64,000 nucleotides of DNA from Vanilla planifolia (GCA_023846275.1 JAIUJO010000082.1:668001-732000), one strand, 5' to 3'; shown: positions 11,390 through 23,521, counted from the stretch's first letter. The notes: generated from the sequence alone by a model not told the origin. Numbers and translations are program-made.

Positions 11390-11525
11390 TTCACCCCATG
11401 TCGATAGGCCACCACGCATGTGCACGTGGATCGGCCCCCCACATGGTGCATGCTGATAGTTCCACTTGCTTGCGCTCATAGTTCCACACATGCACGCATG
11501 CTGATATTCCATCGTGTGCACCTGT
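11390..11525 (-). repeat. ~100-bp insertion of short GCATG/GATAG-rich subrepeats in one IGS unit
   Basis: The unit anchored at 11284 is about 100 bp longer than its neighbours. The extra DNA contains repeated short elements such as GATAGGCCACCACGCATGTG, GATCGGCCCCCCACATG and CTGATAGTTCCAC. These are variants of the GATAGGCCAC...CATG segment present once in ordinary units, so this is a local expansion. Confidence 0.55.
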
Positions 11526-12454
11526 GGTGCACATGCCCACTCTAAACACCATCAGTTCTCTACTAAGGAGACAACCCAAAACATGTAAACGATTGCACAT
11601 GTTGCACCATCCGTCTTTCACTTCACTACATACTGCACAATGCCACATATTCCCATTAGCAGATTGCATATTGTTACAAATCTATCGACTTCTGAGGCAA
11701 ATCTACCAATAGGTAATCATCGTATCCTTGGGGTAACACTAAATGACATGGGAACATGTTGCACCTCAGACTTGCGTGCCTCGATAGTCCCCATGTGCAC
11801 ACTCTCTGAGAAGCCCCCACCCGCACATGTGTCGATATGCCACCATGTGCATGCACATAATGCACATTCATAGGAATAGCACCATCAGTGCTCTACAAAG
11901 GGTACAACCCAAAATAGTTAAATTGTTGCACCATCCATTTTTTACTTCGCTACAAGCTGCACAGTGTCACACATGCCCACTTGCAGATTATATATTGCAA
12001 AATTTTTGTCGAGCAAGGAGGCAAGACTACTAATAGGTAATCACATTTTCATGCCACAATAGCTAACCAAGATAAAAATCTCCAAAAAATATTACTCTTT
12101 TGTCCACACAAAGCAGACATAAGTTGCAGCTGTGCAACCATGTAAAGTCCCCAAGGCCTGTCCAGACACACAACAGTGCATGCGTAGAGGTAGACCATCA
12201 TGCATGCACACTGAGAGGCCACTACATGCACACATATTTGGACAACATGTGACTTGCTCTAGCCATATTATGCATTTCACTAATTATCTTAGACATTTTC
12301 TGTAGGTTGAACGACATTTTGCATACCCACTCATTGATTTGTAAGTTGTGATAATTCTATCAAGAGGTTTGTCACCTTATGCATGCTGCCACAGCCCACA
12401 GTGGATAGAATCCCAAAAAGTGTTACACTTTGTGTTTCCCACATGAATCGTTCC

Positions 12455-12640
12455 CATTGGGCATGCAGACAGGTTCCAAGGCATGCTCAGATAGAACTAG
12501 GCATGCAAATGCACCCAAAAAGGCCCCCGTGTGTGATCAGACAGTCTCTCATGTGTGCTTAGAAAGGCCCCTATGTGTGCACCCACTTTTGGCCATGTGC
12601 ACATGCAGACAGAATTCAATGTGTGCACTGTGATGCTGTA
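12455..12640 (-). repeat. Short GC-richer minisatellite at the 25S-proximal edge of the IGS array
   Basis: Between the last 320-bp unit and the 3' spacer there are several loose repeats of about 30 bp built as GCATGCAGACAGG, GCATGCTCAGATAG, GTGTGTGATCAGACAG, GTGTGCTTAGAAAGGCCCC and CATGCAGACAGAATTC. They share a GTGTGC/GCATGC block followed by an AGACAG or AGAAAGG block. The motif resembles the GATAGGCCACCATGTGCA part of the 320-bp unit. Confidence 0.5.
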
Positions 12641-13096
12641 TGCTTAGTGTAAGATAGGCGCACTACTCCAGTAGCACTAGAATCGGGTTTCAGCACAATA
12701 TGCACAAACCCTAGAGTAAATTGGTATGCTCATAACATTAAAACATGCATTACTTAAAAAATGTGAACGATGTAGTTAGCAAAATTTTCAAAACCTTTTT
12801 AAGAGATATGGAGGTCATGCCATGAATCTACAAATTGGATATGACAAAGTGTGGCATAAGTCTTGCACCTAGGTAGAGCCATCAAGGGGTGCATTGCAAT
12901 GGCATTTGCACTGCACATGCACAAAAGTGTTCCCACAAATTATTGTAATAAGAATTGCAATAAGTATCACAATAAGTATCATAATAAGTAGAGCTAAGTC
13001 GAGCTATCAAGAGCAAGTGAGTAAGAAAGCAACGAAGTAAGTTAGTATTTTTGCTCATTAAAAACTCCTATGACTTCAAAGTTTCATAAGAGGGAG
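12641..13096 (-). other. rDNA spacer downstream of 25S (3' ETS and terminator side)
   Basis: This AT-rich stretch lies immediately downstream of the 25S 3' end on the - strand. It contains a short run of AATAAGTATCA-type repeats near 12945-12992. A Pol I termination signal would be expected here, but I cannot identify one. No gene is evident. Confidence 0.6.
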
Positions 13097-16000
13097 GGAC
13101 GAATCTACTACAACGTAGGGGTGGATCTTAATGAATCATGACAACAAGGGCACTCTGTCACTTACAATGCCCCATCACAAATTTTATTCTACAATGGATT
13201 CTACCTATCGTTCATTCTTAACTATCATTTTTGGTGGTGCCAATTCCATCCAACTCTTTTGGACACCAGACTACCCGTAGTCATGTGCCCTTGGGGTGTC
13301 AAGCCCCTACTGGAGTCCAACAGCCAAAAGATAGGCCTAAGCATCACATCTTTGTGTGGATTCTAGCTTAGAGGCATTCAATCATAATCTTATGCATGAT
13401 TGCTTCATGCCACTGGCTTTTCAACCAAGTACGATGACCAATTGTGTGAATCAATGGTTTTTTCATAATATGTTGAATTACTTTCATGACACATTCATTA
13501 ATAGCATAAAACTAACTTGTCTCATGATGGTCTAAGCCCAACTCACGTTCCCTATTAGTGGTGAACAATCCAACACTTGGTGAATGATGCTTCACAATGA
13601 TAGAACAATATGAAATTAAAGGATCAAAAAGAAAGTTCGTTATAAATGTTTGGCTGCCACTAGCCAATTGTTCCTTTGGTAACTTTTTTGACACCTCTAG
13701 CTTCTAATTTTGAAAGCCTAAAGGATCGATAGGCCACACTTTCAAAGTTTGTATTCAACTGGAAATCAAAATCAAATGAGCTTTTACCCTTTTGTTCCAT
13801 ACAAGATTTTTATTCTCGTTAAGCTCATCTTAAAGCACCTATGTTATCATTTAAAAGATGTGTCTCCCCAGCTAAAGTTCCCATCTAACAATGTCTTCAT
13901 CTCTGATTTACTCGTCGAGATGAGACTTGGAGCCAAAAGAAGGGGCTGGGCCCTACCTCTGTCTCAAGAAATAAGTAAAATAACAATAAAAGTAGCAGTA
14001 TTTAAATTTCGTTGGTAGGCCGACTCCCACTTATGCTACACCTCTTAAGTCATTTCATAAAGTCAGACTAGAATCAAACACAATAGGGTCTTCTTTCCCA
14101 GCTGATTCTGTCAAGTTCATTGCTTTGGTTGTGGTTTCATTAGATAGAGAAAGGGATAGTGGGAATCTCATTAATGAATTCATGCATGTCACTAATTAGA
14201 TGACGAGACATTTGGCTACCTTAAAAGAGACATAACTACTCCCATCGTTTACCCGTGATTAGTTGAATTTCTTTACTTTGGCATTTAGAGCACTTGTTAG
14301 GAATCCAATTAGTAAGCTTCGTCGAGGACCATAACAATAATATGTTTTAATTAAATAGCTGGATTCACTATTTTCGTACCAGTTTTGAGTCCAACATTCG
14401 ATGCCTAGAAAAGACCCTTATAGAGGCCGCTTCTAATTCGTCCCCCAAATGGTATGTGTCGACCAGCTCTCACCGAAAAACTAGCTCGAGCAGTTTACTA
14501 ACAATTGATGGATTTAGGGTTCAAATCACCTTGCCCAACTCTCAGAGCCAATCTTTTTCAAAAAATTAAGGATCTATTTTTCCGACTTTCTTTGCCTATG
14601 TTGCTCCATTGCCAGAGGTTGTTCGCCATAGAGACCTGATGATATCATTAGTATGATTGGGCATGGAAGGCACTCGGCCATCTGGATATTTAAGGGCCTC
14701 TAGAAGTGCATTGGACACCACTCAACATGTGGTGCTCTTCCAACTACTTGGCTCTACCTCTAACTTAGCCGTTTCTAGGGCCAATATGTTGTTAAGTAGA
14801 AAAAGATGACTCTTCTCGGGTACCCCACCGACGTCTCTGAACCACTTGATGTTTTCATCGACTACCACATCCCAACTCAAGAATTTTAATTCGACTCTTT
14901 TCCAAAGCTAGTGACAAATAGCACTCTCCGATGGTTTCCACCATCTCTTACGATCGGCTAAACCATGTGCAAGTATCTTTCACATGGAACCTTTCCCCTA
15001 CAACCTTCAAAGTTTTCATTTTAATATTTTTTACTTCCACCAAGATCTACACCTGCAGATGCACCACATAAGCTGACGCCCCATGTTTTACAGTGACAGT
15101 TGCACCCTCCTACTCGTCGGGGACTTGCATTGTTGTGACAACTAGAAGTGGGTTAAACGCCTAAGTGCCATCCATTTTTGGGGCTAGTTGATTCTGTAGG
15201 TGAGTTGATATATGCTCCTTAGTAGAATTTAAACTTCCATGACCATTGTCCAACCTGTTTAAAGTTTGAAAATAGGTCAAGGGCATTGTGCCCCCGATGC
15301 CTCTAATCATTGGATTTACCTAATAGAACTCCGACTATGGCTCCAGCTATCCTAAAGTAAACTTTGAAGGGAACCAACCACTACATGGTTAGATGAGTCT
15401 TTCAATCCTCCACCCAAGTCGGGCAAACGATTTGCACGTCAGTATCGTTGTAGGCCTCCACTAGAATTTCCTATGGCTTTGCCCCGCTCAAGCATAGTTC
15501 ACCATCTTTTAGGTCTTGATAGCCATGCTCTCACTTGAATGCTTCACAGAAGATCTGGGTCGATTGGTGGCTTGAACGTTAAATGAGGATCCCACCAACA
15601 GCTTCGTTATGCTTTCTAGACTTGCTCATCCATCGATTTGCAAGCATGTCAAATGCTTTCTAGACTTGTCGTTACCCATGCATGCGGTTCCACCATATCA
15701 TGCCTTGATGGTGCTAACAATGTGATAGGACACCATGATGATTTCTCTTCAGGTGTTGTCCACCTGGCCTCCAATCATTGTGAGGGACTAAGATGATCCA
15801 CTGCTCGAGCTGTGAAACAAACCGTCACTCAACTTTTTGCATCTAGCCGAGGTGCACCGTTGGCCCCCATGTGCTTCCCTTTTGACAATTTCAAGCACTC
15901 TTTGACTCTCTTTCCAAGGTCCATTTCATCTTTCCCTTGTGGTACTTGTTTGTTATTGGTCTCTGGCAATTATTTCACCTTGGATGGAATTTACCACCCA

Positions 16001-16288
16001 ATTTGGGCTGCATTCCCAAACAACCTGACTGGTTGATAGTGCCTCGAGTAACAGTAAGGTACGAGCTTAACTGGGCTCTCACCCTCCTTGGTGCCCCTTT
16101 TCCAGGGGACTTGATCCCAATCCGTCATTGAGGATGCCTCTCTAGACTATAATTCAAGGTTCAGGTTGCTCTATTTCCTAACTAGGTTGGTCACATTTTG
16201 CTCGCCGTTACTAAGAGATTCATTGTAAGCTCCTTCTCCTCTACTTATTTATATGCTTAAGCTCAGCATGTTGCCTCACCTAACATGG
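13097..16288 (-). pseudogene. 25S rRNA pseudogene, near full length
   Basis: The + strand is the complement of plant 25S rRNA from end to end. Landmarks from the 3' end are GGGAGGGACGAATC (13092), CACTTACAATGCCCCATC (13159), CAATCCAACACTTGGTGAAT (13569-13588), GACACCTCTAGCTTC, GATGACGAGACATTTGGCTA, AACCATGTGCAAGTATC, CCGATGCCTCTAATCATTGG (15295), GGGAATGCAGCCC-type complement near 16010, and TATATGCTTAAGCTCAGC (16251) at the 5' end. The span of about 3190 bp is slightly below the usual ~3.4 kb, so small deletions are spread through it. G:C to A:T changes dominate. The normally invariant sarcin-ricin loop at 13455-13472 reads GGTTTTTTCATAATATGT where the antisense should be GGTTCCTCTCGTACTAGG, so the copy cannot function. 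Its long antisense and sense open frames are not genes. Confidence 0.95.
13455..13472 (-). other. Mutated sarcin-ricin loop of the 25S pseudogene
   Basis: Flanks GTGAATCAA and TTGAATTAC match the conserved surroundings of the loop. Inside, the antisense of AGTACGAGAGGAACC has several C to T and other changes. This loop is essential for elongation-factor binding in all ribosomes (established), so the copy has been free of selection for a long time. Confidence 0.8.
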
Positions 16289-16545
16289 GGTCACGATTCC
16301 ACACCATGGAGCATTCGATGTTGGTTTGCCAAGCCTCACTGAACCTGACAATGCAAAGCATACTTTATCGCCTTGACATTTGCTCTCTTTTCCTGCCTAA
16401 ACATGCCCACAAGCTATTGTTCATCCTGCATTACATCGAGCTCCATCTGAAAGAAAGACACATGCTATGAAAGAACATGACATCAAACAATCATTACACA
16501 CCCATATGTTGGACAGATTGCTCGAGCATTCATATCTCTCATCAA
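16289..16545 (-). other. Residual ITS1-5.8S-ITS2 interval, 5.8S not recognisable
   Basis: The interval between the 18S 3' end and the 25S 5' end is only about 257 bp, whereas plants usually have about 600-700 bp including a ~160-bp 5.8S. The first bases after 18S (complement of ATCATTGATGAGAG) and the last bases before 25S (complement of ATCGTGACCCCATGTTAGG) look like ITS1 start and ITS2 end. None of the conserved 5.8S blocks (GATGAAGAACG, GAATTGCAGAATCC, TTGAACGCAAG) is clearly present. A weak trace may exist near 16405-16435. A deletion covering most or all of 5.8S is the simplest reading. Confidence 0.65.
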
Positions 16546-17209
16546 TGATGCTTCCATAGGTTCACCTACGAAAACCTTGTTACGACTTCTCCTTCTTCAA
16601 AATGATAAGGTTTAGTGGACTTCTTGCAGAGTTGCATGCAGCAAACAATCCACAACGCAGTGATCCGAACACTTCTCTGATCCATTCAATCATAAAGAGT
16701 AATGGGTGGTGTGTACAAAGGGCAGGGACATAGTTAAAGTGAGCTAATGACTTGTGGTTAATAGGAATTCCTTGTTGAAGACCAACAATTGCAATGTCCT
16801 ATCCCCATCATGATGAAATTTTCAAACCATTACCTAGATCTTTCGACCAAGGCAATGAACTCATTGAATACATCAGTGTAGTGTGCATATGGTCGAGAAC
16901 ATCTAAGGGCATCATAGACTTATTATTTCATCAAACTTCTATGACCTAAGTGGCCATAGTCCATCTAAGAAGCTGGACATAGGGCTTGCACCCTGCATAG
17001 CCAGTTAACAAATAAAGGTCTCATTCATTACTAAAATTAACGAGATAAATTGCTCCACCAACATAGAACGGCCATGTACACCACATATAGAATCAAGAAA
17101 GAGCTCTCAATCTGTCAATCCTTACGATGTCTAGACCTGGTAAGCTTCCCAGTGTTAAGTCAAATTAAGCCATAGGTTCCATTTCTAGTGGTGCCCTTCT
17201 ATCAATTCT
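16546..17209 (-). pseudogene. 18S rRNA pseudogene, 3' part
   Basis: The + strand is the complement of the last ~665 nt of plant 18S. Landmarks are GGTTCACCTACGAAAACC and TTGTTACGACTTCTCCTTC (16559-16596), GTGTGTACAAAGGGCAGGGA (16711-16730), AGGAATTCCTTGTTGAAGAC (16763-16782), CAACAATTGCAATG, TTGAATACATCAGTGTAG, AACATCTAAGGGCATCA, AATCAAGAAAGAGCTCTCAA (17091), TCTGTCAATCCTTACGATGT, and GGTGCCCTTCTATCAATTC at the break. Beyond 17209 similarity to 18S stops. The next 18S sequence in gene order is found at 5296, with about 33 nt missing. Former CpG sites are mostly TG or CA. Universal rRNA primer sites can still be read here, so this copy could contaminate rRNA surveys. Confidence 0.94.
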
Positions 17210-17880
17210 GTCTGGATGAGAAACTTTGTGAGAGTGGTGAGGGTTTCATGTCACCACATGGAGGGAAGACTGTCAATGCAACGAGTGTGCTGGAAGTGGG
17301 TACGATTGCTCAGGAAGAGGGGGTTCTTGAATATGCTTAGCTGGGAACTACAAAGGCACGAATGTCGTTGATCACTGTACATTGATCCAGAGGAAGTTCG
17401 GCAGTGCGACGAGTGTGAAGGAATTAGGGTGTTGGTACTCATGCAGCTCCTATTGTGCATGCATAGAGGGTTTTGGGATGACATTAGGCCCCAATGCTTG
17501 CAACTTCAAACATGGTGTTGAAGTACATTTTTTGGAGGAAGTTTGGCATTGAAAGTCGTGCAAACACAAAAGCACGAATGCTCATGACATCATGTTGGCA
17601 TAGATTACAGTTGAGGTGTATACAATTCGCAGTGAAGTGACATGTATAACATGACTTGTAGAGCGACGTGCACGATGCATGGAGCGAAGCATGGTGTGTG
17701 GTGCACATGCATACATGCCATGAATTTAACCTTGAATTAAAACATTTCGACACATTTTGTTGGGTGAGGCGATGCAATCAGAATACAAACTATGTTTCAA
17801 GTGCACATATAACTCATTTTATGCACTGTGAGGTTTGGGGGGCTTGGGGTGGCTTCTCGTGCAATAATTTCTATAGTAGA
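17210..17880. other. Unassigned segment between broken 18S and the satellite, with spaced imperfect repeats
   Basis: This stretch is neither 18S nor satellite. Three imperfect copies of a block are visible: GAAGACTGTCAATGCAACGA (from 17265), GAAGTTCGGCAGTGCGACGA (from 17393) and GAAGTTTGGCATTGAAAGTC (from 17538), with spacings of 128 and 145 bp. A second short element, ACAAARGCACGAATG, occurs near 17350 and 17566. Internal repeats of this kind would suit a retroelement 5' UTR or spacer DNA, but nothing identifies it. Its left edge sits at the same 18S site where the LINE 3' end sits at 5295. Confidence 0.45.
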
Positions 17881-20826
17881 CAAACACATATACAAGCATA
17901 CACACCTATTCACAATGCACACACACACATGCACGCACCCATGCAAGTACACACATACACCTATATGCACATGTATGCTCATATAGACACAAACAAAAAT
18001 ATGCACACACTCATACACACATGCATATATACACAAGTGTACACATAAATAAAAACATAGAAACACATACAATACACAAGCACATGCACATGTAAATACA
18101 CTTACATGTACATATATGCATATAAATGCATGGACATACACACTCACACACCCACACACATTCATACGTGTATGAGCATGAACACAGGAAAAAATGAATA
18201 TACGCACACACGTATAAGCGCACAACCCACATGCACAACTTTCACAAACATGCATACACAAACACACACACACACACATGCACATGCTAACACATAAACC
18301 CATGCTCATACACATGCATATTGCACATACAAACATGCACACACCCATGTACACACATAAACAAACACTCGCACACACATGCACGTGAAAATGCACACAC
18401 GAATACAAACACATGCATACCTGGCTACACACGCATATGCATATGCATAAATACACATCCACAAACATGCTCTTGTGCATCCATGCATATGCATGCATGC
18501 ATATGCATCTATGGATGGATGTGTGCACAAAAGGATGAATGCATTAACACACACACATGCACGTATGTGCACATGCATGCACCTACATGTATACACAAGA
18601 ACACTTGAGCACATAAGTACACACATACAATCAAACACATCGACACAAATGCATATAGCCACGTCCATACATACACCCCTACACACACACACTCTCAAAC
18701 ACATGCAAATGCACACAGAGACATAGACACACACAAACGCATGCATGCACTTACACACACTCATATTCACACACACACACCCACATATGAATGAACACAT
18801 GCACACTCACACAAATGTAAAAACAAATGGATACACATATAAATGCACATACATGCACACACATATATGCACACACTTTCATGGACATGCACCTACAAAC
18901 ACATACACAAATACACATAGATAGGAATAAATAGGCTTACATAGGCATACATACACTCACACACATGCATCCACACACAAGCACATATGAACACATGCAA
19001 AAACCCATACACACATACAAGCATAAAAATGCATGCACGTATCCACACACACAAACACTTAAATACATCTAGACACACACACACATACATCCACACTTAT
19101 ACACAACACACAAACACATGCACATGCACATGCACACATACATACACCTACACACATGAAAACATAAGAATGAACATAAGAAAATGCACAACATGTACAC
19201 ATACATAAATACACAAATACAAACACACACACACATGCATGCAAAAAACCATATGCCCACAATGTGTACTCGCACATATACATGCATAACTATGAACACA
19301 CAATCATGTATGCACATGTATACATTTACATGTATACACAACACACGAACACACATACAGACACCTACATACACCCCCGCACACACTCACACATAAGAAT
19401 GAACACATGCAAATGCATAGCATGCACATATTCATAAATACACAAAAACACACACACATGGATAAATACATATACATGCACCGATGCATGTAGATACACA
19501 CATACATGCACACACACATAGATACATAGATGCATGACATAGATATAGACAAATATGCACATGTATAAACACATGAACAAAAAATGCACATATACATACA
19601 AACATACCTGCACTAACATGCACACACATATACATGTACATAAGAACAAACACATGGACACACATGCACACACATGTGCACACACAAGCATACAAACTCA
19701 CACACATCCACACAAGCATGCACATGCACATATGCACACACACACACATGCTCATATATAAAGGAATACACAAACATACATGCACACACATGTACACACA
19801 AGGTGCTCACAAACATGAAAATATGAAACATTCATGAGCATAGACACTCACTAAAAATAGTACACACTTATGCACACACATATAGGCTCACAAAAATGTA
19901 CACATGCACATGTACACATAAACACACACATGCACACACATGCATATGCACACTAATACAAACAAACCCCCACACAAATGTACATACACACATACACACA
20001 CTTGCACATAAACACATGCATGCACCATACTTACGTGTGTATGTACACATATACACACATGCACATATACACATACTCACACACTCAAACCAAAACACAC
20101 ATGTACACACACATATGCACAAACAAAAATAGTACATAGACACAAGTACACATATGCATATGCACATGTAAACACACACACATAAACTCATATGCACATA
20201 CATGCAACACAAACATATCCACACACCTACACTTATGTACACGCATGCATGCACAAACATAAGCACACAAGCATAGAAGTGCACATCTCAATTGTACAAC
20301 CTGCATGCACACACACATTTATATGCACATGCATGTATGCACACACATGCATATAGACAAATGCACACACACATATGCACATGTTAACACACAAACCCAC
20401 AACCATACACATACATACCTATACACAAACACACATAGCACACACAAATGCACACTTGCTTGCACGTAAACATGCAAACACACAAATGCACACTCCCATA
20501 CACATGCATGCAAATAAGCACACAAACATACACACACTTACATTCTTACCACACATAGACACAAGCACATGCATGAACATATATGCACATAGACACACCC
20601 ACACACACACTCACATGCTAGCATGCACACAAAAGCATGCATTGACACATGCACAAAAGGAAACACATATGTACAAACAAACAAACACATTCGCACATGA
20701 ATGCACATATGCACCCACACACACACAAGCACATGAACACATAAGTACAATGTACAAATACATAGACCAACACATGCATATACACAAACCACACACACAT
20801 GCACCCATGCATGCAGATGCTCACAC

Positions 20827-20872
20827 AAAAATACATATGTTCACACACAAAAATACATATGTTCACATGCAC
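20827..20872. repeat. 22-bp tandem duplication within the satellite
   Basis: The block ATACATATGTTCACACACAA recurs at 20831 and 20853, followed by ATACATATGTTCACA. It is a recent local slippage event, because the copies are almost identical. Confidence 0.75.
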
Positions 20873-23521
20873 ATACACTCACAAACAATTGCAAATACAT
20901 GTATACACATGCATGCACACATATACATACACACATGAACATGCACACACAAATTCACATAGATAAGCACACACTTGCATGAATATGCGCATTCGTATAG
21001 ACACACATACATGCACACACCGACATACATACATACACACACATACATGAAGCCACAAGCTCACAAATATGCACAAATGCATATATAGTTGTTTATGCAC
21101 TCACGTACATGCATGTACACATGGATGTATGCATAGATAGATACACACGCACATAAATACACGCACATAAACACACACACATGTTGATAAATCCACAGAT
21201 GCACATATGTAAGAAAACACATCCACACACCATGTATGAATGTACAAACACATGCACATGCACACAAGCACACTCACTTACAGACTTTCGTGCAAGCATA
21301 TGCACACAAACACTCATGCACACACACACACACACAAATATGCACACAAGTTCTTGCTAACATATGCATGCATATGCACACACCCCAGTACTTTTTAATC
21401 GCAAATGTACACACCCATGCACACATATATGCTCTGCACACACACATGCAAACACATGTGATCATGCATGCACACAAAAACACGACTACCTCACACACAC
21501 ATGCACACATGTGCATGTACATTGCCATGCAAACACACACATATGCATGCATATGTATATAAACATACACATGCACGTGAACACTTGCATGCATAAATAC
21601 ATAAACACACATGCACTTGCCCATGTCTAAAACCACACACATGCATTCACCCACAAAAACACACATGCATACTCACACACACGCACATACAAACATGTCC
21701 ATATGAAGACGCATGCATAGACACCCAATCACAAAATGCACACATGCAAGCACACACATAGACATGAACATGAACACATTCATGCACAAAATATAAACAC
21801 ACATGCACCTGCACCTGCACATGCACAAAACCACACACATATGCACCCACAAAAACACACATGCACACTCGCACACACATACACATGCACACAAACATGT
21901 GCATACATGCACAAGTAGACACATGCATAGACACACAGAAGCACAAATGCACACAAACATTCACACACACACACACAATTAGGAAAATGCACGTAGGCAA
22001 ATGCACACACCTGCACACAAGCATATATGCACATAGGCATACATGCACACACAAAATGCACACATATGCACAAACGTGCAAGTACACTAACACACGCATA
22101 CATGTGCACTCAAAAATGCAAACACACACTATCACACACACGTGCACATAGAAATGCACATACATACCCAAAGGCACACAGAGAAATATGTTCACACATA
22201 TGCAAACGTGTACACACGCATGCACAGATAGGCACACTCATGTGAACACACACATGTACTCATAAATACAGATACGCACATACACAAACACATATACATA
22301 TCTAAACATACACATATACACACCAACACATACTCACATAAACACACATTTATGCTTATGTGCACTCACATATATACACCTGCACAGACATGAACACAAA
22401 CAAAAACACAATCACACATGTATAATCACACAAATGCACATTCACAGAAACATACACACAAAAATGCTCAAATGCACATACACACACTCACTCATGTGCA
22501 CACTTGCACATATACAAGCAAACAGTCCTACAAACACAAACATCCAAACACACACTCACACACATGCATGGATGCAAAAACACTTACAACACATGTACAC
22601 ACACAAGCACACACGTATACACATGCTTGCACAAATATGCACACACAGACACATGTGCACATCAATGCACACACACATGTGCTTACATGAATTCACTCAC
22701 ACATGCATGTGCAAACATACACACACACACACCCACACATTAGTGAATACATACATGCAAACACACTTGCACACACACACGTACACACACACACAAGCAT
22801 GCACATGCACATACAAGCACACATAGACACATATTCATAAGCACACACATGTGCCACATATGCTCATGCACACTACACACACATGCTAGCACATGTGCAA
22901 AGAAGCAGACACACATGCTCACACATCCATTCCTACACACTAACATGTACACACATGCAAATGTGCACACAGACACACCTATATAGGTACACACAAACAC
23001 AATGGCTCACAAACAAGAACATATGCACTCTCACACGATCACACATGCGCACATGTGCACATGTACACATGCACACACATGTGGATACACACATAGACAC
23101 ACACACACTAATGTACACACATGCAAACACATACATATGCACACACACCTACATGCTCACATATGCTCTTACACATAGACAAACACACAATAACACACAC
23201 ACATGCACATGCACATGCACACACTCACTTGCACACATGCACACGAATGCTTGCAAACACAAATCCACAAAAACACACACTCATGCATGCAATGCACACA
23301 TGCACACACAATGCACTCAAACACACAACTGCAGTCACACACACATATAGACTCAAATGAATGCACAAACATATGCACACACATGCACATGCAAATACAT
23401 ACTCAAATACACACATTAACATGCACACATGCATGCACACACACATGCACACATGCTTGTGTTTGCATGTGCATGCACACAGGCATACATGTACATGTGG
23501 ATTACATGCATACACATGAAT

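Larger units (their letters stand above)
7105..12460 (-). repeat. IGS array of ~320-bp tandem repeats, about 16 units
   Basis: Each unit repeats the same landmarks on the + strand: TACCAATAGGTAATCA, CAGTAGCC, GAGCTAAAAATCC, AAAAGTTACACTTTTCTG, GCACATGTTGCACCTCAG, GGTGCACATGCCT, CCATCTTTCACTTC, CACATTCCCACTTGC. Using the TACCAATA landmark, units anchor near 7378, 7876, 8182, 8502, 8821, 9141, 9461, 9771, 10015, 10334, 10655, 10963, 11284, 11704, 12028 and 12365. Most spacings are 306-324 bp. Exceptions are 498, 244 (internal deletion) and 420 (about 100 bp inserted). Lying between 25S 3' and 18S 5', these are rDNA intergenic spacer subrepeats. In active rDNA such repeats act as Pol I enhancers or spacer promoters (family knowledge). 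Confidence 0.92.
5296..17209 (-). other. One complete-length decayed 45S rDNA repeat unit, opened inside 18S
   Basis: Read on the - strand the order is 18S 3' third, ITS interval, 25S, spacer with ~320-bp repeats, 5' spacer, 18S 5' part. That is exactly one rDNA period of about 11.9 kb, a normal size for a plant rDNA unit. All parts share one orientation and keep the correct order, so this is a displaced or degenerate rDNA repeat and not scattered rRNA scraps. Both 18S ends stop at nearly the same gene position, with about 33 nt absent between them. Decay is dominated by G:C to A:T changes at former CpG sites, consistent with silenced, methylated rDNA. The unit cannot make functional ribosomal RNA. 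Confidence 0.9.

Noticed and set aside
7110-12633. Many 60-140 codon frames in the repeat region
   Set aside because: They recur with the 320-bp unit but shift frame between units, so no reading frame is conserved.
14580-15170. A - strand reading that looks protein-like over ~200 codons with few stops
   Set aside because: It is the sense strand of the 25S rRNA pseudogene; nucleotide similarity to 25S explains it fully.
15812-16131. + strand open frames that look like hydrophobic proteins
   Set aside because: They are antisense to the 5' domain of the 25S pseudogene.
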